Origin: Candidatus Micrarchaeota archaeon RBG_16_49_10
GTDB taxonomy: Archaea; Aenigmatarchaeota; Aenigmatarchaeia; CG10238-14
NCBI GenBank assembly: GCA_001784635.1
Contig: MFRS01000024.1
Location: 1-7,888 of the forward strand
DNA: 7,888 nt
Direction: 5' to 3'
Shown here one piece after another: positions 6,639 to 7,888 of the stretch (its first letter is position 1; every line of letters begins with the position of its first letter). The position numbers and the translations under genes were made by a program. The notes under the pieces are model-generated. The model did not search any database and had not been told where the DNA came from. It worked only from the letters and a program-made list of their open reading frames with translations.

Positions 6639-6779
6639 TAGTTGACAGGGATATTTGATAGACCTAAACCAGTTATCGATGCTTATCAAAATTTAACTCC
6701 TGAACTTGTGGTAACTGATGTCCATATGCCGGGAATGAACGGATTCAAAATGATTGAAAGAATGACGGAAATTGGTTAA
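6632..6779 (+). pseudogene. Decayed response-regulator receiver (CheY-like) domain
   Basis: In the frame from 6642 to the TAA at 6777-6779, the DNA encodes VIDAYQNLTPELVVTDVHMP and then GMNGFKMIERMTEIG. This is a clear receiver-domain core: the phosphoacceptor Asp of VVTDVHMPGMNG is at 6717-6719, followed by the usual GF..IERM helix. The normal N-terminal strand and acidic pair are missing from this frame, and the protein stops about halfway through the domain. One frame over, at 6632-6655, LVVVDRDI resembles the receiver start LVVDDD, as if about 30 residues had been deleted and the frame lost. No start, output domain or histidine kinase is present. The piece is A+T-rich, unlike nre. It is a relic, not a working regulator. 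Confidence 0.7.
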
Positions 6780-6793
6780 TTCTAAACTTATAT

Positions 6794-6798
6794 AAAAA
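6794..6798 (-). terminator. T-run after the nre gene
   Basis: On the minus strand the nre stop codon is followed about ten bases later by GGATTTTTATATAAG, with five consecutive T at 6798-6794. This suits archaeal intrinsic termination. The next minus-strand gene is more than 600 bases away and has its own promoter, so nre probably ends here. Confidence 0.4.
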
Positions 6799-6807
6799 TC
6801 CTTCATA

Positions 6808-7888
6808 TCACTTTCTTTTTTTGAGGAAGTCCCCCAATCTCCTCTGCTTCGCGACGTTCTCCAGCAGCCAGCTCCTCGGCCTCCAGAACCTCTCGCTTAT
6901 CATGAAGCCGGCGTTTATCGCCTTCAGCGCCTCCTCCAGTGTGGCGAACTTCCTCGGCTTCCTCGACATGGCGTCCCTAACGGTCTCCCTGACCTTCCAC
7001 ACCCCGACCTCGCCGACGCTCTCCGGCCTCACCTCCCTCAGCACCAGCACGCTCGCCTGCCTTTTGGCCTTAGAAAGATATTCTAAAACACCTAGCCTGC
7101 CGGCATAGTAGCCGCCCGCGACATTCTTGGCGTAGGTTGTCCTCCCGAAGAACGACTCGTAATCGTTGACGAGGGTTGGCTCCCTCATCTGCCCCGTCCA
7201 GAAGCCGCCGGGCAGCGCCGTCTCAATCTGCTCGAAGTTCCACTCGGTGGGGAGCAGGAGGATTTGGAAGAAGTTGCCGATATAGTTCGACTCGAAGAGC
7301 AGGTACTCCGAGATTTTTGGATAATCCTTCACCTCCCTTGTCAGCTCCTTGCCGATGATGTCGTCCGTCGCTGTGATTGACCACCTTGTCGGCACGAGCT
7401 TCCTCTGCATCTTCAGCCCCAGCAGGCCTATCGAGAGGACCTTCTCTATCCTGTAGTTGCCGACGCCCTTGTCGTAGAGTTTTACTATTGCGCCCTGGGC
7501 CTTCAGGTCTGTGTCCGACAGGACATAGTCCACCCTCCTCTCGACCTTCGGGTTCTCGGTCAGCCTCAGCTTCTCTGCGTAGGCGTGCGGCCCGAATGGG
7601 GTGATGTTCTCCCCGAAGCTTAATGAAAATTTGGGTATTTTGTTAAGCTTCACCTCGACGTCCACCGGGACCGAGGCCATCGCCACCTCCTGTATCGACT
7701 CGAGGAACTTGTCGGGATGGGGAGCGGAATTCACCTTGAGGTTCCTCCTGGAGTTTATCAGCGACGATCGGAAGTTCAGTATCTCGCCCACCCCCATCCT
7801 CCTGTCGAACCAGCTCTTCGGGGAGTCGTATATCGCCGTGTCGCCTATCTCGGAAGGCAGGAGAACCCCGGTGTTCAGGCTTGGGTAG
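6808..7888 (-). CDS. nreA: Nre-family archaeal DNA repair protein with C-terminal PCNA-binding motif; 5' end beyond the window
   Basis: The frame is open to the right edge. The ATG at 7797 is internal: 30 further codons upstream read YPSLNTGVLLPSEIGDT and then YDSPKSWFDRR, matching the conserved Nre N-terminus, so 359 residues are visible. Nre proteins are usually about 400 residues, with a Cys-rich start that must lie outside. Counting from the Met at 7797, family landmarks are the early SSLINSRRN, KLVPTRWSITATDD (133-146), LLLPTEWNFEQIETALPGGF (180-199) and a C-terminal Nre region from about 250. The C-terminus QRRLGDFL (318-325) fits the PIP box QxxLxxF[F/L], followed by KKRK. Haloferax NreA works with PCNA and its loss sensitises cells to mitomycin C (established knowledge). 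This protein is likely cytoplasmic and acts on DNA damage. G+C content is clearly higher than in the surface-protein genes. The A/B paralogue assignment is uncertain. Confidence 0.9.
   Translation of the reverse strand, partial: YPSLNTGVLLPSEIGDTAIYDSPKSWFDRRMGVGEILNFRSSLINSRRNLKVNSAPHPDKFLESIQEVAMASVPVDVEVKLNKIPKFSLSFGENITPFGPHAYAEKLRLTENPKVERRVDYVLSDTDLKAQGAIVKLYDKGVGNYRIEKVLSIGLLGLKMQRKLVPTRWSITATDDIIGKELTREVKDYPKISEYLLFESNYIGNFFQILLLPTEWNFEQIETALPGGFWTGQMREPTLVNDYESFFGRTTYAKNVAGGYYAGRLGVLEYLSKAKRQASVLVLREVRPESVGEVGVWKVRETVRDAMSRKPRKFATLEEALKAINAGFMISERFWRPRSWLLENVAKQRRLGDFLKKRK

Noticed and set aside
6786..6798. TTATATAAAAA on the plus strand, resembling a TATA box
   Set aside because: There is no plus-strand gene downstream; everything beyond is the nre gene in reverse. 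The same bases make better sense as a T-rich stop for nre.
7601..7888. Plus-strand open frame reaching the right edge, and other plus-strand frames opposite the nre gene
   Set aside because: They lie antisense to a well-conserved Nre coding sequence; G+C-rich DNA keeps such shadow frames open by chance.

Overview
The window looks archaeal. Its right end carries most of an Nre-family DNA repair protein, a family characteristic of archaea, ending in a PCNA-binding motif. The secreted proteins have long Thr/Ser linkers rich in Thr-Thr and LPT/LPS, of a kind I associate with DPANN and related uncultivated archaea. The promoters are TATA boxes about 34-35 bases before the start codons, and the Shine-Dalgarno elements are short. 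I would guess a DPANN-type archaeon (for example Aenigmarchaeota-like), but the sequence alone does not settle the lineage.

Layout, left to right. All large genes are on the minus strand, so transcription runs right to left. Bases 1-318 hold the 5' part of a membrane-anchored protein that runs off the left edge. Bases 324-4226 encode a 1300-residue secreted protein: signal peptide, right-handed beta-helix, DUF4091/GH123-like glycosidase module, Thr/Ser linker and half of an Ig-like domain. Bases 4296-6179 encode a 627-residue secreted protein: signal peptide, probable fibronectin-III-like domain, beta-helix, Thr/Ser linker and C-terminal membrane anchor. Bases 6180-6807 are a mixed region: a promoter with an 11-codon upstream ORF, a 37-residue zinc-ribbon gene on the plus strand, an imperfect hairpin and the wreck of a response-regulator receiver gene. 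Bases 6808-7888 are the Nre gene, cut by the right edge.

The two beta-helix proteins form a cell-surface cluster that probably binds and cleaves an extracellular polysaccharide. The 627-residue protein would be held in the membrane by its own C-terminal helix. The 1300-residue protein has no anchor of its own, and the gene directly after it begins with one. The Ig-like domain is split exactly between these two genes: the first four strands end the 1300-residue protein and the remaining strands follow the transmembrane segment of the next. This is the most unusual feature of the window.

The enzyme modules are richer in A+T than the Nre gene and than the Thr/Ser linker and anchor regions. One counted 60-base line in each gave about 38% GC inside the 627-residue beta-helix, 67% in nre, and 53-58% in the linkers. 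This suggests that foreign catalytic modules were joined to resident surface-anchoring cassettes. I see no tRNA, rRNA, CRISPR array, transposase or complete mobile element.
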